A DNA stretch of 28,612 bases from Firmicutes bacterium TM09-10 (GCA_003481005.1 QUKC01000028.1:1-28612), one strand, 5' to 3'. Positions 14,610-22,378 are shown, counted from the first letter of the stretch. Translations and numbers: made by a program. Notes: generated by a model not told the origin, from the sequence alone.

Positions 14610-15179
14610 TTATAAAAGCATGACCAGCAGACACCCGATACTTAAATATGGCACTAAGGCAAATCCTTTTTCTGATTCCCTTACATATACTTTCTGTATC
14701 ATGACTGCCAGGGTAAGACCTGCAATCATTGCCATATATCCTTTCTGCACGCCCATAATAAATCCACAGGCTGCCATGAGCTTGATGTCTGCGCCTCCCA
14801 TGCTTCCTTCTTTGAAAAGGGCCGCTGCCAAGAATGGCAGCGGCACAAGTACAAGTCCCAGCAATGCCGGAACGAACTGTATTTCCAATAATCCAATCAG
14901 CAACAAAAGCACATGGACATAATCCGGTACAGTATGCGTGGTCAGGTCATATTCTGACGCATACAAAAGCATCTGTCCGAATAAGGTACAGACAAGCGCA
15001 TGTTCATTTGTTCCATATGTTCCAAGAAAAACTGCCGTGATACAGATGGATAGAAAAGCTGTATACTTCGTTTCTCCCTGCTTTGTTACTTTCTTTAAGA
15101 TCATATCCATCAGCAGGCCAGCTAAAAAGCTGGCTGCCAATATGACTGCATATTCCTTACTTTCAAACATCCATAACAT
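14610..15179 (-). CDS. Type IV prepilin peptidase (A24, TadV/CpaA-like)
   Basis: A 189-residue polytopic membrane protease. The two catalytic aspartates of the A24 family are present: D78 in SEYDLTTHTVPDY and D131 in GGADIKL, a variant of the usual GxGD. It lacks the N-terminal methyltransferase domain of PilD-type enzymes, as expected for TadV/CpaA. It would cleave the leader of pilins; candidates are the DUF4320 and DUF6133 proteins. The ATG at 15179 overlaps the MT-A70 gene by 17 bases, with an AAAGGAAGG site upstream. It opens the Tad cluster. Confidence 0.85.
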   Translation of the reverse strand: MLWMFESKEYAVILAASFLAGLLMDMILKKVTKQGETKYTAFLSICITAVFLGTYGTNEHALVCTLFGQMLLYASEYDLTTHTVPDYVHVLLLLIGLLEIQFVPALLGLVLVPLPFLAAALFKEGSMGGADIKLMAACGFIMGVQKGYMAMIAGLTLAVMIQKVYVRESEKGFALVPYLSIGCLLVMLL

Positions 15180-15765
15180 TGTCCCTTCCTTTCTCTTCTC
15201 GTTCCCTTAACTGAATCAGGCTGTCTCTGATATCCATTCCATCTATCTCATTTCCTACGCATACCCAGCCCGGATAGCTCTGCCTTGCAAATAATTCCAC
15301 TCTCGGCAGATTCCCGGCAAGCTCCACGATCCGTTCTCTTACAATGTCCGGCTTTTTGCTGTGTGCTTCCACCGGTGTATCTACGACACAATGTACACCT
15401 TTACTGAACCTCTTCGGGTGTCCTTTCGTTGCAATCAGGCAGAGTTCTGGGTTGGCTCTTGTCCAAAAGCCAAGTCCCCAGAACCATTTTTCGGTCTGCT
15501 TTTTGCACCGTTTTACCCAGCAGAATCCCAGTGTCTTATACTGAAATCCCCATCTGCGGATGGTCTCGAATCCCTGTTCCAAGCATGGGAATGTTACCCA
15601 CAGGAACAATATGGAATCCTCTGCTGCAATCGAAGCTATATCCAGATCATAGATATCTTCAATATTCATGGTATGATAATGATTTTCGGCTGACCTACCC
15701 TGTCCTTTCCTGCTATACACCTTATAAGCCCATGGTGGGTCAACGTAGAGAATGTTAAATTTCAT
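15163..15765 (-). CDS. MT-A70-family DNA adenine methyltransferase
   Basis: A 200-residue protein with the catalytic DPPW motif at residues 9-12 (ILYVDPPW) near the N-terminus and the FLWVTFPCLEQG and GFWTRANPELCLIATKG segments typical of MT-A70 enzymes. It would transfer a methyl group from AdoMet to the N6 of adenine. No restriction endonuclease is encoded nearby, so it is an orphan enzyme that may protect the element from host restriction or mark its own DNA. It overlaps the cytosine methyltransferase by 11 bases and the prepilin peptidase by 17, so it is translated in the same operon. Confidence 0.88.
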   Translation of the reverse strand: MKFNILYVDPPWAYKVYSRKGQGRSAENHYHTMNIEDIYDLDIASIAAEDSILFLWVTFPCLEQGFETIRRWGFQYKTLGFCWVKRCKKQTEKWFWGLGFWTRANPELCLIATKGHPKRFSKGVHCVVDTPVEAHSKKPDIVRERIVELAGNLPRVELFARQSYPGWVCVGNEIDGMDIRDSLIQLREREEKGRDNVMDV

Positions 15766-17248
15766 GGATGCAGCCCTCCATCTTCTTCAGGCGCACACCG
15801 ATTTCATATACAATGTTCACTGTGACTGAATTTCCAGCCTGCTTATAGAGCTGTGCATCACTGACACCGGCTGCCTTTGCCCTGTCAAACAGAAAATCAT
15901 CAAAGGCCTGCAATCTGAAACACTCTTTCGGTGTCAGCTTTCGGATTCGGCAGTACACTAAAACTCCCATATTAGCTCCAGTGAGAAGTGTCTGTGAACA
16001 CTGTTTTCCCACTCTGCCTCTGCGGTAATCGCTGTCTGGATAGGACAGGTTGATTCCATCCCCATGACGCGCCATGACATACCCTTTCTTTGTAGCCTCT
16101 TTGATAGGCAGTCCCGTATAATACGGACACTGCAGCATCATTACTCCATGCCGGTCAATGGTCGTTAATGTAAACTCTGGTTCTCCATCCTCTTTGAACC
16201 GTCTGCCATTCTGTCTTTTATTCAGGCGGTCTGGTGTAAGTGCTGCCCTTGCCTCGACACATTTCTGTGTACACTTTTCATCACAGGCTTTGCAGTACAT
16301 CACCCCAGAACTTTCCCCGAACCGGGTAATGCCCGAATTATAATTTGCTACGATACATCTGGCAATTCTAGTCATGTCCGGTTCCTTTTTATAAGATAAG
16401 AATCCTGCATAGTTCTTTGCTCCGCATTCTTCCTCTCCATTTTCTTTCAGGCACTCCATCCACTCCTCTGGCTTTTTTGTGTCACAAAGATACAGTCCTG
16501 TCTTTCCACCAGCACCGCCACCGGATGCAGTCAAAGTGACAGACAATCCGTTTCCATCATAGACGCGCTCGCCCTGGTATCCGCCTATAACTTTTTTAAT
16601 AACCGCTCTGTTTGATCCGCTGATAGGAAATACTTTTCGTCCACGGATTCCTCCAAGATATCCAACAAGGTACACTCGTTCTCTGTGCTGTGGCACTCTG
16701 AAATCTTTTGAGTTGACACACTGCCATTCAACATCATACCCTGCTTCCCATAGGTTAGTGAGAACGGCGGTAAAATCCCCGCCTCTCTTGCTTGACAGCA
16801 GATGCTTAACATTCTCAATGATAAGGATGCCGGGTTTATTTTCGGTATCTGTGCTTTTGAGCAGGCCAACGACTGTAAAAAAAAGTCCACTTCGCTCTCC
16901 TTCAAGACCTGCCCGCTTTCCTGACAGGGAAATGTCTGTGCAAGGAAATCCAAAAGTCCAGATTTCAGCTTTTGGAATCTCTCCTGCTCTGATTTGCTTA
17001 ATATCTTTTGCGAACCACTCGCCTTCACATTTGTTTCCATCACAGTGTTCCATCACCTCCGTTTTGCAGATCTTACAGCAGTTATCTTTGTCACATTGTC
17101 CATATTTACAATGCGACAGTCCATACATAGCCATATAGCTTTTGTTTGCATATTTATCAATTTCCACATGTCCAATACATTTATGTCCGCTTCGTTCCAA
17201 TCCTCGTCTAAAGCCGCCTATTCCACTAAATAAGTCTAAAAATTCCAA
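15755..17248 (-). CDS. dcm: DNA cytosine-C5 methyltransferase
   Basis: A 497-residue enzyme that would methylate cytosine C5 in DNA. Motif I FSGIGGF is at 7-13, the catalytic cysteine is C103 in GFPCTDIS, ENV is at 145-147, QHRERVYLVG starts at about 187, and the closing QAGNSV motif is near the C-terminus. Two Cys clusters are unusual: one between motif I and motif IV (about 47-75, with CKYGQCDKDNCCKIC) and one near 305-320 in the variable region (YCKACDEKCTQKC). Each could bind zinc and may shape target choice. The start is a TTG at 17248 with an AGGAGG site upstream. It lies between prgI and the MT-A70 gene; no partner nuclease is seen. Confidence 0.92.
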   Translation of the reverse strand: MEFLDLFSGIGGFRRGLERSGHKCIGHVEIDKYANKSYMAMYGLSHCKYGQCDKDNCCKICKTEVMEHCDGNKCEGEWFAKDIKQIRAGEIPKAEIWTFGFPCTDISLSGKRAGLEGERSGLFFTVVGLLKSTDTENKPGILIIENVKHLLSSKRGGDFTAVLTNLWEAGYDVEWQCVNSKDFRVPQHRERVYLVGYLGGIRGRKVFPISGSNRAVIKKVIGGYQGERVYDGNGLSVTLTASGGGAGGKTGLYLCDTKKPEEWMECLKENGEEECGAKNYAGFLSYKKEPDMTRIARCIVANYNSGITRFGESSGVMYCKACDEKCTQKCVEARAALTPDRLNKRQNGRRFKEDGEPEFTLTTIDRHGVMMLQCPYYTGLPIKEATKKGYVMARHGDGINLSYPDSDYRRGRVGKQCSQTLLTGANMGVLVYCRIRKLTPKECFRLQAFDDFLFDRAKAAGVSDAQLYKQAGNSVTVNIVYEIGVRLKKMEGCIHEI

Positions 17249-17338
17249 ACAGACCTCCTGTTATGGTTTGAGAGGTATTCACATTTCTTTTTCTGTCTGC
17301 CTTAGTCTAGCTTCCACACAAGATTGCATGTATTCGGA

Positions 17339-17683
17339 TCATTCTCCCCACTCGCTAAGTGCGCGGTAAGGGTATATCTGCTGGCTCTTTGCAAAACGTA
17401 TCATGTTGCCTATCTGATCTACTACGCTCTGGTTGTTCTGATCTTTTGTACACATCATGACTGAACCAAAGATCGCAGTTAATACCATGACCACTGTAAA
17501 TGCTACGTTCCTGCTAAAAAGCCATATGACGGCTGCAAGTGCTCCGCCAAAAAGGGAACCGATGACACTCTGCATCAGTTCCCTTTTTCCAAACCCATTG
17601 AATAACTCATTATCCGTCTTTATTCCACTTGGGATATAAAGCGCCCAGCCTTCCTGTTCCGTAGTTCCTCCTTTCTGCCTCAC
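17339..17683 (-). CDS. PrgI-like membrane protein of the T4SS
   Basis: A protein of roughly 105-115 residues. After ALYIPSGIKTDNELFNGFGKREL comes a membrane hairpin (about IGSLFGGALAAVIWLF and VAFTVVMVLTAIFGSVMMC) and a tail with VVDQIGNMIRFAKSQQIYPYR. This layout matches PrgI-family proteins that sit before virB4 in Gram-positive conjugation systems and are thought to form part of the membrane channel. Coordinates given use the GTG at 17683, which overlaps the upstream stop codon as GTGA but has no ribosome binding site. The only good site, AAAGGAGG, points instead to an ACG at 17660-17662. The open frame extends to 17815, but that part overlaps the previous gene and is not supported. Confidence 0.68.
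   Translation of the reverse strand: MRQKGGTTEQEGWALYIPSGIKTDNELFNGFGKRELMQSVIGSLFGGALAAVIWLFSRNVAFTVVMVLTAIFGSVMMCTKDQNNQSVVDQIGNMIRFAKSQQIYPYRALSEWGE
17660..17674 (-). promoter_or_regulatory. Ribosome binding site pointing to an ACG codon
   Basis: On the minus strand an AAAGGAGG site (GGAGG at 17667-17671) is followed after 4 bases by ACG (17662-17660), in frame with the PrgI-like protein. The codons that follow encode EQEGWALYIPSG, which looks like a natural N-terminus. No ATG, GTG or TTG occurs within the next seven codons. The codon could be a rare start or a mutated ATG. Confidence 0.5.
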
Positions 17684-17886
17684 GAATAGTAGTACAGAAT
17701 AATATCTTTGATCTGCCAGATACTTTCCGCTATGATATAGAACAGCACTGTATTCTTTGCTCTTTTCCTGTACTGTGTGGCTTCCTCTTCTGCACTTTCC
17801 AGTCGCACCATACAATAAACGAAGCGGAAGCCTGCACCCACCCTGATTAGGGCGATGATTGCATTTGAAATATCATCAAGTGTCAT
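17680..17886 (-). CDS. Small membrane protein in the T4SS block
   Basis: A 68-residue protein starting MTLDDISNAIIALIRVGAGF. The ATG at 17886 is preferred over the GTG at 17892 because GGAGG lies 5 bases upstream. It has a hydrophobic N-terminal helix with a Gly-rich end, a charged middle (LESAEEEATQYRKRAKN) and a second hydrophobic segment near the C-terminus (TVLFYIIAESIWQIKDIILYYY). Small proteins of this style occur between virB6 and prgI in related elements and are thought to belong to the channel. No family is recognised with certainty. It is 9 bases after the VirB6-like gene, and its stop codon overlaps a GTG of the next frame. Confidence 0.65.
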   Translation of the reverse strand: MTLDDISNAIIALIRVGAGFRFVYCMVRLESAEEEATQYRKRAKNTVLFYIIAESIWQIKDIILYYYS

Positions 17887-17895
17887 AGCCACCTC

Positions 17896-18738
17896 CTACT
17901 TCGCCAGATTCTTTGCCATACCTACCAGCCTTACAGAATGATAAATATTGTTGATTGCGCCACCGCCTCCGGTCGTCGGTATCAGGAAATCTCTTAGGAA
18001 TGCCGGTGTCTTAATGGCAAGCACCATACAGGCCAGTCCCCAGAACACATTCATATTGATCCCGATATTTAGCATCATTCCGACACCCAGCTTGCAAAGG
18101 CATATCTGAATGACCACTGCAAGGGTGCTCTGAAAGAACTTATTGATGTAAGTCTTAAATACACCTTTATCATTATCCAGAAGTCCTACACAGGCCATGG
18201 GCATACCGATACGAAGGATCATGATTTCCAATCCTCTCATCAGGAACTGAAAGTACAGCATGAAATAGCAGATAATAAAGATAAGCCCAAAGATCGCTGT
18301 TGTCAGTCCAAGCGTAGAAATGCCATTGACCCAGGTCTGCCAGTCATACTCTGTGGATGCTCCGATTGCCGTCATCAGCTGGTCGATCAGATCTTCTGCG
18401 ATTTCTCCCATCCAGCCATACATCACTGGAAAACAGACTGCCACCACCATTGCCTGCATGAACCGCACGACAAGTCCTACCGGTTCTGAATCCGGGTCAC
18501 CATCCGTCCACATGACATAGCACTCAAACCCTTTTTTCAAGAATTTCAGGATAATGAGCGAAATACCAAAGCCAAGCATAATGTCAAACAGCACATCCAC
18601 CATGCTTCCACCATTTGCTGCCAGCATATACTGGTCAGCATACAGTGTCATTGGCACAAGTTCCTGAAGCATTTCATCAATGTAAACGATTGCTCCATTT
18701 AATACTGCAACAATCAGCAGTACCAGTATCACTTCCAA
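17896..18738 (-). CDS. VirB6/TrbL-like conjugation membrane protein (DUF6102-like)
   Basis: A 280-residue protein with about six hydrophobic stretches: N-terminal (3-20), about 48-65, 92-108, 140-168, 178-190 and 205-240. A conserved-looking cytosolic segment reads FECYVMWTDGDPDSEP, and the tail has TTGGGGAINNIYHSVRLVG. VirB6/TrbL proteins form the membrane pore of the conjugation channel. In related clostridial elements a DUF6102 protein of about this length lies between the coupling protein and prgI, as here. The start is a TTG at 18738 with a GGAGGTGAG site upstream. Confidence 0.8.
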   Translation of the reverse strand: MEVILVLLIVAVLNGAIVYIDEMLQELVPMTLYADQYMLAANGGSMVDVLFDIMLGFGISLIILKFLKKGFECYVMWTDGDPDSEPVGLVVRFMQAMVVAVCFPVMYGWMGEIAEDLIDQLMTAIGASTEYDWQTWVNGISTLGLTTAIFGLIFIICYFMLYFQFLMRGLEIMILRIGMPMACVGLLDNDKGVFKTYINKFFQSTLAVVIQICLCKLGVGMMLNIGINMNVFWGLACMVLAIKTPAFLRDFLIPTTGGGGAINNIYHSVRLVGMAKNLAK

Positions 18739-18774
18739 ACAATCTCACCTCCCGGTACGCCTTTTACACAGTGC

Positions 18775-19053
18775 TTATTCCTCATCCGCTTCATTTTCTT
18801 TTAAGCTCGCATCATAGGCATTCAGCACCATGTTATTGATCTGGGTTCGCATTTCTGCCTTGATTGGGAAACAAACATCTCTGTACTCATCCTCTTTATC
18901 CTTCATGCTCGGCATAAATACCATAAGTCCCTTTTCACACTCTACGATTCTTACCCCTGTCACAAGGAACGCATCTGCAAGGCAAATCGTAGCAAAGGCT
19001 TTCAGCTTTCCAGCATCTTCAAATGTCTTTGTGATCTTTGCTGTAATCTTCAA
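18775..19053 (-). CDS. SpoVG family protein
   Basis: A 92-residue protein matching SpoVG through most of its length: a first strand KITAKITKTFEDAGKLKAFA, then ICLADAFLVTGVRIVE, then GLMVFMPSMKDKEDEYRDVC and FPIKAEMRTQI. SpoVG proteins bind nucleic acid and act as regulators of many genes in Firmicutes. A copy in the transfer operon may tune expression of the element or of host genes. The start is a TTG at 19053, with a GGGAG site 8 bases upstream. It lies between the DUF6133 and VirB6-like genes. Confidence 0.85.
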   Translation of the reverse strand: MKITAKITKTFEDAGKLKAFATICLADAFLVTGVRIVECEKGLMVFMPSMKDKEDEYRDVCFPIKAEMRTQINNMVLNAYDASLKENEADEE

Positions 19054-19083
19054 ATTGTAATCTCCCTTCTTTTACATGAATAC

Positions 19084-19108
19084 TGCCGGATGCATATGCA
19101 ATCCGGCA
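19084..19108. other. Hairpin between the DUF6133 and SpoVG genes
   Basis: Perfect 8-bp arms (19084-19091 and 19101-19108, tgccggat/atccggca) enclose a loop that is itself nearly palindromic. No T-run follows on the minus strand, so it is more likely an mRNA processing or stability element at the 3' end of the DUF6133 message than a full terminator. It could support higher levels of that small protein. Confidence 0.55.
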
Positions 19109-19129
19109 GACTGTGTATCTTGGTCCTAA

Positions 19130-19384
19130 CTATCCACGGTAGTTGAACAGGTTCGTGATTCTCTGGGTAAGGGTAGGAAGGATGTTGTCTTTGAATAAGG
19201 TATAAAGACCTGCCAAGAGTAACGCTCCAACCACAACAGAAATCAGGATTTTTAATGCGGTATCCACAAATCCTTCCCCTTCTTTTCTGCGAAGGATATC
19301 TGCTACTTTGTTCTTCATCTGGTTTCCTTTTACATAAGCGGTTACTGTCATGTGGTTCATGGTTTCATTAATTTTTTTCATCAT
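19130..19384 (-). CDS. DUF6133 small membrane protein, candidate Flp-like pilin
   Basis: An 84-residue protein: a basic leader of about 36 residues, then GEGFVDTALKI (from G36), a hydrophobic helix (LISVVVGALLLAGLYTLF) and a short amphipathic end (LPTLTQRITNLFNYRG). The family is DUF6133, common in clostridial conjugative elements and of unknown function to me. The layout is like Flp pilins of Tad systems. A cut after G36 would put D41 at the +5 place where type IV pilins have Glu. The DUF4320 protein in the Tad cluster has the same motif. The message is followed by a hairpin. The ATG at 19384 has AAAGG upstream. A structural role in the T4SS is the alternative. Confidence 0.75.
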   Translation of the reverse strand: MMKKINETMNHMTVTAYVKGNQMKNKVADILRRKEGEGFVDTALKILISVVVGALLLAGLYTLFKDNILPTLTQRITNLFNYRG

Positions 19385-19425
19385 AATTTTTTCCTTTCAG
19401 TTTTGGTTTCGTTAATAGGTTTACT

Positions 19426-19743
19426 CTAACGTTCTTCTCCTGCATTCAGAGATTCTTCCGCCAGATTGGTTTCACAGTTCACATATTCTTCAATATACTG
19501 ACTGCCATCTTTGCAGGTAACAACTGCTGGATATCTAACCTTCATCCCAGAGAGTGTTAGTGCATTTGAAGCATAATCTGCAATATCCCCGATATACTCC
19601 ATGTCCCACTCTAATTTCTGATTTTCTGTTAGGACTTTGCACAACTCAAATACCGCATTACATATCTCATCATTTCTGGCAATCTGGTCATCGTTTAGTT
19701 CTAATTCTGCCTGTCCCTGCGCTTCATTTTGGTTCTTATCCAT
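19426..19743 (-). CDS. Small acidic protein of unknown function
   Basis: A 105-residue soluble, acidic protein with no recognised domain. It starts MDKNQNEAQGQAELELNDDQ, has a helical middle (ICNAVFELCKVLTENQKLEW) and a strand-like part (VRYPAVVTCKDGSQYIEEY), and ends NAGEER. Four cysteines are scattered and do not form a clear cluster. The ATG at 19743 has an AAAGGAAAAG site upstream. It lies between the VirB2-like and DUF6133 genes, 33 bases after the former, so it probably acts in transfer or its control. A chaperone-like or accessory role would be a guess. Confidence 0.6.
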   Translation of the reverse strand: MDKNQNEAQGQAELELNDDQIARNDEICNAVFELCKVLTENQKLEWDMEYIGDIADYASNALTLSGMKVRYPAVVTCKDGSQYIEEYVNCETNLAEESLNAGEER

Positions 19744-19776
19744 TCTTTTCCTTTCCCATGATTGGATAGTGTTATT

Positions 19777-20124
19777 TTACTGGTAATATCCAATAATGAT
19801 ATTGAGTGTGGCACTTCCAATGACTGCTCCGATACAGGACACAATGGCAACCACGATTCTGTTGTTCCACTTCTTCTGGTCCATCTCATCCGCAGCACTT
19901 CTTCGAATACAGAAATAGATAATCAGAAGTCCTGCAACGACTGGTGCTAAGATCATGAGCCATGAGGTCGCATCTCCGATGAGTTTCTGTGTTCCTGTTG
20001 CCAGCTTGCTTTGACTGATTCCGCTGGCATACACAGTATTCGCTTTCAGGAAGAACATAGTAAGAGCGGCAATCGCCATACGGCCTGCCGCCCTGCATTT
20101 CTTTTTCCAGTTAATCTTCTTCAC
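19777..20124 (-). CDS. VirB2/TrbC-like pilin subunit
   Basis: A 115-residue protein with a long signal peptide ending TVYA (cut after about residue 33), then a short Ser/Gly-rich mature N-terminus, a hydrophobic helix (WLMILAPVVAGLLIIYFCI), a basic loop (RRSAADEMDQKKWNNR) and a second helix to the C-terminus. Two helices joined by a charged loop after a signal peptide is the layout of VirB2/TrbC. It would form a pore-lining or short pilus subunit of the conjugation channel. The start is a GTG at 20124, inside the last codons of the coupling protein gene (14-base overlap). Confidence 0.72.
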   Translation of the reverse strand: MKKINWKKKCRAAGRMAIAALTMFFLKANTVYASGISQSKLATGTQKLIGDATSWLMILAPVVAGLLIIYFCIRRSAADEMDQKKWNNRIVVAIVSCIGAVIGSATLNIIIGYYQ

Positions 20125-22378
20125 TTTCTGTCTTTACTCCTCTCCGCATAAATTTTTCTGAGAACAGGGAACCTGGCTGTACGGGCATAGGCATTCCCTG
20201 TTGTTTCTGCTGTTCCTTCATCATCAGGTCCTTAATGTAATACACCCATATATTCCAAAGAGGTATCTCACCTTTAAAATCACTGATAATAGGACGCTTT
20301 CTTTCCCGTTCTTCCCTGACTTTTCGATTATGTTCCTTATCCCCAAGTCCAAGCATCTGATTAAAATACCATTTTGACAGATCTGGTGAAAGCATCATGG
20401 CGGGGTGGGAACGGGACACCACAATCTGATAAGGCCTTGATACACGTCTTATCTCATCTGTTGTTAGCAAATCTCTTGCCACTAGGCTGATAGAGCTGCT
20501 TGACGATGGATTGACATACTTTCCGTGCTGGCTGGAAAGCTGATATGCAGAACAGGTATATTTGCCAAGTTTTTCACAGATTTCTGACAGCGTTTCCTTA
20601 TCATCTGCCTGCAAATAGACCCAGCTTTGGCAGTTGGATTTGACAATGGCTGCTGTCTCCTTACTGTACTTCTCTGTAAGCTGTTCAAAACTTTGCAGGA
20701 AGAAATGAAACCGCATACCTCGTCCGCCTGCAACGGTCAGTTTATTCGTCAGGTCATTGATCTTTGTGAAGTTACCAAATTCTTCCAGTACAAAATTCAC
20801 ACGATTTAACAACCTTCCGCCTCTTTCATCTGACTGGTGAACCAACAGCTCATAGAGCTGTGATACCATAAGGCTTGCAATCGGATAATAGGTCGTTTTT
20901 TCATCTGGCAGGATAAAGAACAATGCCTGCTTCCTCTTTCCAATATCTGCAATATCATAATCACCGTGGCTGGTAATGGAATAAACTGCCCTCGATGTAA
21001 ATAACCGGAGCGTGGTAAGTGCAGAAGTATAAAAACTTCCTTTGGTACGGCTTGGTGCAACATCCGAAATGGATAACAGCGCTCTGGCCGGATGCCCCTG
21101 TTTCAGTTTCTTCACATACTCCTGCATTGGGGTCTTATTCCCTACTGCTTTACACATCTCTGCAACGAACCAGTAAACATTTGTCAGGTTCTGATACTCT
21201 GGCCGCTTTGCATTATCCACCACGACACATAGAATCGCTGCCGCAATCGTGGACTTTTCTCCATTTTCCCAGATCTTCTCATTGCTGGTGTTATCACCGA
21301 CCAGAATATTGGTAATGTCCCACGCATACATTTCTGCCTTATCCATCTCATTTCGGTTCACTGCATCAATGATCGGCTGCAACAGGTTATATCTGGTACT
21401 CTTTTCTGGATTTTTAAAGTCGATACAGATGACATCATATCCCAGCTTTTCCAATAAGATGGCGGCATACTGATAGAGTTCTGCCTTTGGATCACTGATC
21501 ACCATACTTTCTCCTGCAAGCGCCATCAGACAGATGGACTGCAATACCAGTGTCCTTGTCTTTCCAGAACGTGTCGCACCGATTGTCATGGTATGGGTAT
21601 CGTCTGCAATGTAATAGATCTTTTCCTTTTTCCCACACTTCTCCATGCCGATCACGATACCACCCTCTTTTATCAGGCGGTATGGGTCTGGACCACCAGA
21701 CAATTCCTTCTTTTTGGTCTTGGTCTGTACTGAAAGATCCTCTGGTACAGCTGTCTCGTCCTGTATCTCCTTCGTTTCCTGCTCTGTGGAATCTCTATGG
21801 TATTCATACTCTACCATTTCAAATCCCTCTTCTTCTGGTCTTGTCATTTCCTCCTTTTGCTTCGTCTCTCTTGTCGTTTCCTCATGTATAGGAACGGGGA
21901 TATCGGAAAGCTCTCTGTACTCCTGCTCTCCAACATCCCCGGTATCCGCATGATCTGCGTTATTTATGAAATCCAGTCCATCATACCCTGTTGCTATCAA
22001 TTCTTTGATAACCGGGTTGAATGGATCTAAGTTATAAGCTTCAAATACTTTCTCTTTTTCTTCCTCTTTTAACCAGCGTGAGGAACCATGCTGATACTGT
22101 CCCACCGGTACCGGTATCTCAATATCGTCCGTTACCTTCATCAAATCAGACTGGTAAGACCTGCTGTTCTGTACAAAGAACAACACACAGCACAGTATTA
22201 CAAAACATTCAAAGGATAAGAACAGCATTCCCTGTCTCTGTTCTGTAAAAAGTCCGCTTATGCACTCCCACAAGGGGACCAGCGTAAAAGTGACTGCTTC
22301 CCTCGATAACATCTTATGCATGGCAGCACTGAAGAACAGATTGAACAGCGTTCCCAGTCCTGCCAGAATACTTCCCAA
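20111..22378 (-). CDS. VirD4-type coupling protein (TraG, CD1115-like)
   Basis: A coupling ATPase of at least 755 residues that brings the relaxase-DNA complex to the channel. Two N-terminal membrane segments (about 1-22 and 50-70) are followed by an acidic linker (about 130-235). The P-loop GATRSGKT is at 267-274, a DPKAEL segment at about 296-301, and Walker B LEEFGN at about 531-536. Coordinates here use the TTG at 22378, which lacks a good ribosome binding site. The frame stays open upstream through a natural-looking start KKKEKLILG, and a GGAAGGG site lies 8 bases before an ATA at 22400-22402, which overlaps the stop codon of the previous gene. The true start is thus probably 22402, CTG at 22384 or ATT at 22381. 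Confidence 0.92.
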   Translation of the reverse strand: MGSILAGLGTLFNLFFSAAMHKMLSREAVTFTLVPLWECISGLFTEQRQGMLFLSFECFVILCCVLFFVQNSRSYQSDLMKVTDDIEIPVPVGQYQHGSSRWLKEEEKEKVFEAYNLDPFNPVIKELIATGYDGLDFINNADHADTGDVGEQEYRELSDIPVPIHEETTRETKQKEEMTRPEEEGFEMVEYEYHRDSTEQETKEIQDETAVPEDLSVQTKTKKKELSGGPDPYRLIKEGGIVIGMEKCGKKEKIYYIADDTHTMTIGATRSGKTRTLVLQSICLMALAGESMVISDPKAELYQYAAILLEKLGYDVICIDFKNPEKSTRYNLLQPIIDAVNRNEMDKAEMYAWDITNILVGDNTSNEKIWENGEKSTIAAAILCVVVDNAKRPEYQNLTNVYWFVAEMCKAVGNKTPMQEYVKKLKQGHPARALLSISDVAPSRTKGSFYTSALTTLRLFTSRAVYSITSHGDYDIADIGKRKQALFFILPDEKTTYYPIASLMVSQLYELLVHQSDERGGRLLNRVNFVLEEFGNFTKINDLTNKLTVAGGRGMRFHFFLQSFEQLTEKYSKETAAIVKSNCQSWVYLQADDKETLSEICEKLGKYTCSAYQLSSQHGKYVNPSSSSSISLVARDLLTTDEIRRVSRPYQIVVSRSHPAMMLSPDLSKWYFNQMLGLGDKEHNRKVREERERKRPIISDFKGEIPLWNIWVYYIKDLMMKEQQKQQGMPMPVQPGSLFSEKFMRRGVKTESEED

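Noticed and set aside
16585..17043. 152-residue minus-strand frame inside the cytosine methyltransferase
   Set aside because: It is an alternative frame of a gene with all expected motifs; no domain or start signal supports it.
17684..17815. N-terminal extension of the PrgI-like frame to 17815
   Set aside because: It lies wholly within the preceding 68-residue membrane protein gene and does not resemble PrgI N-termini.
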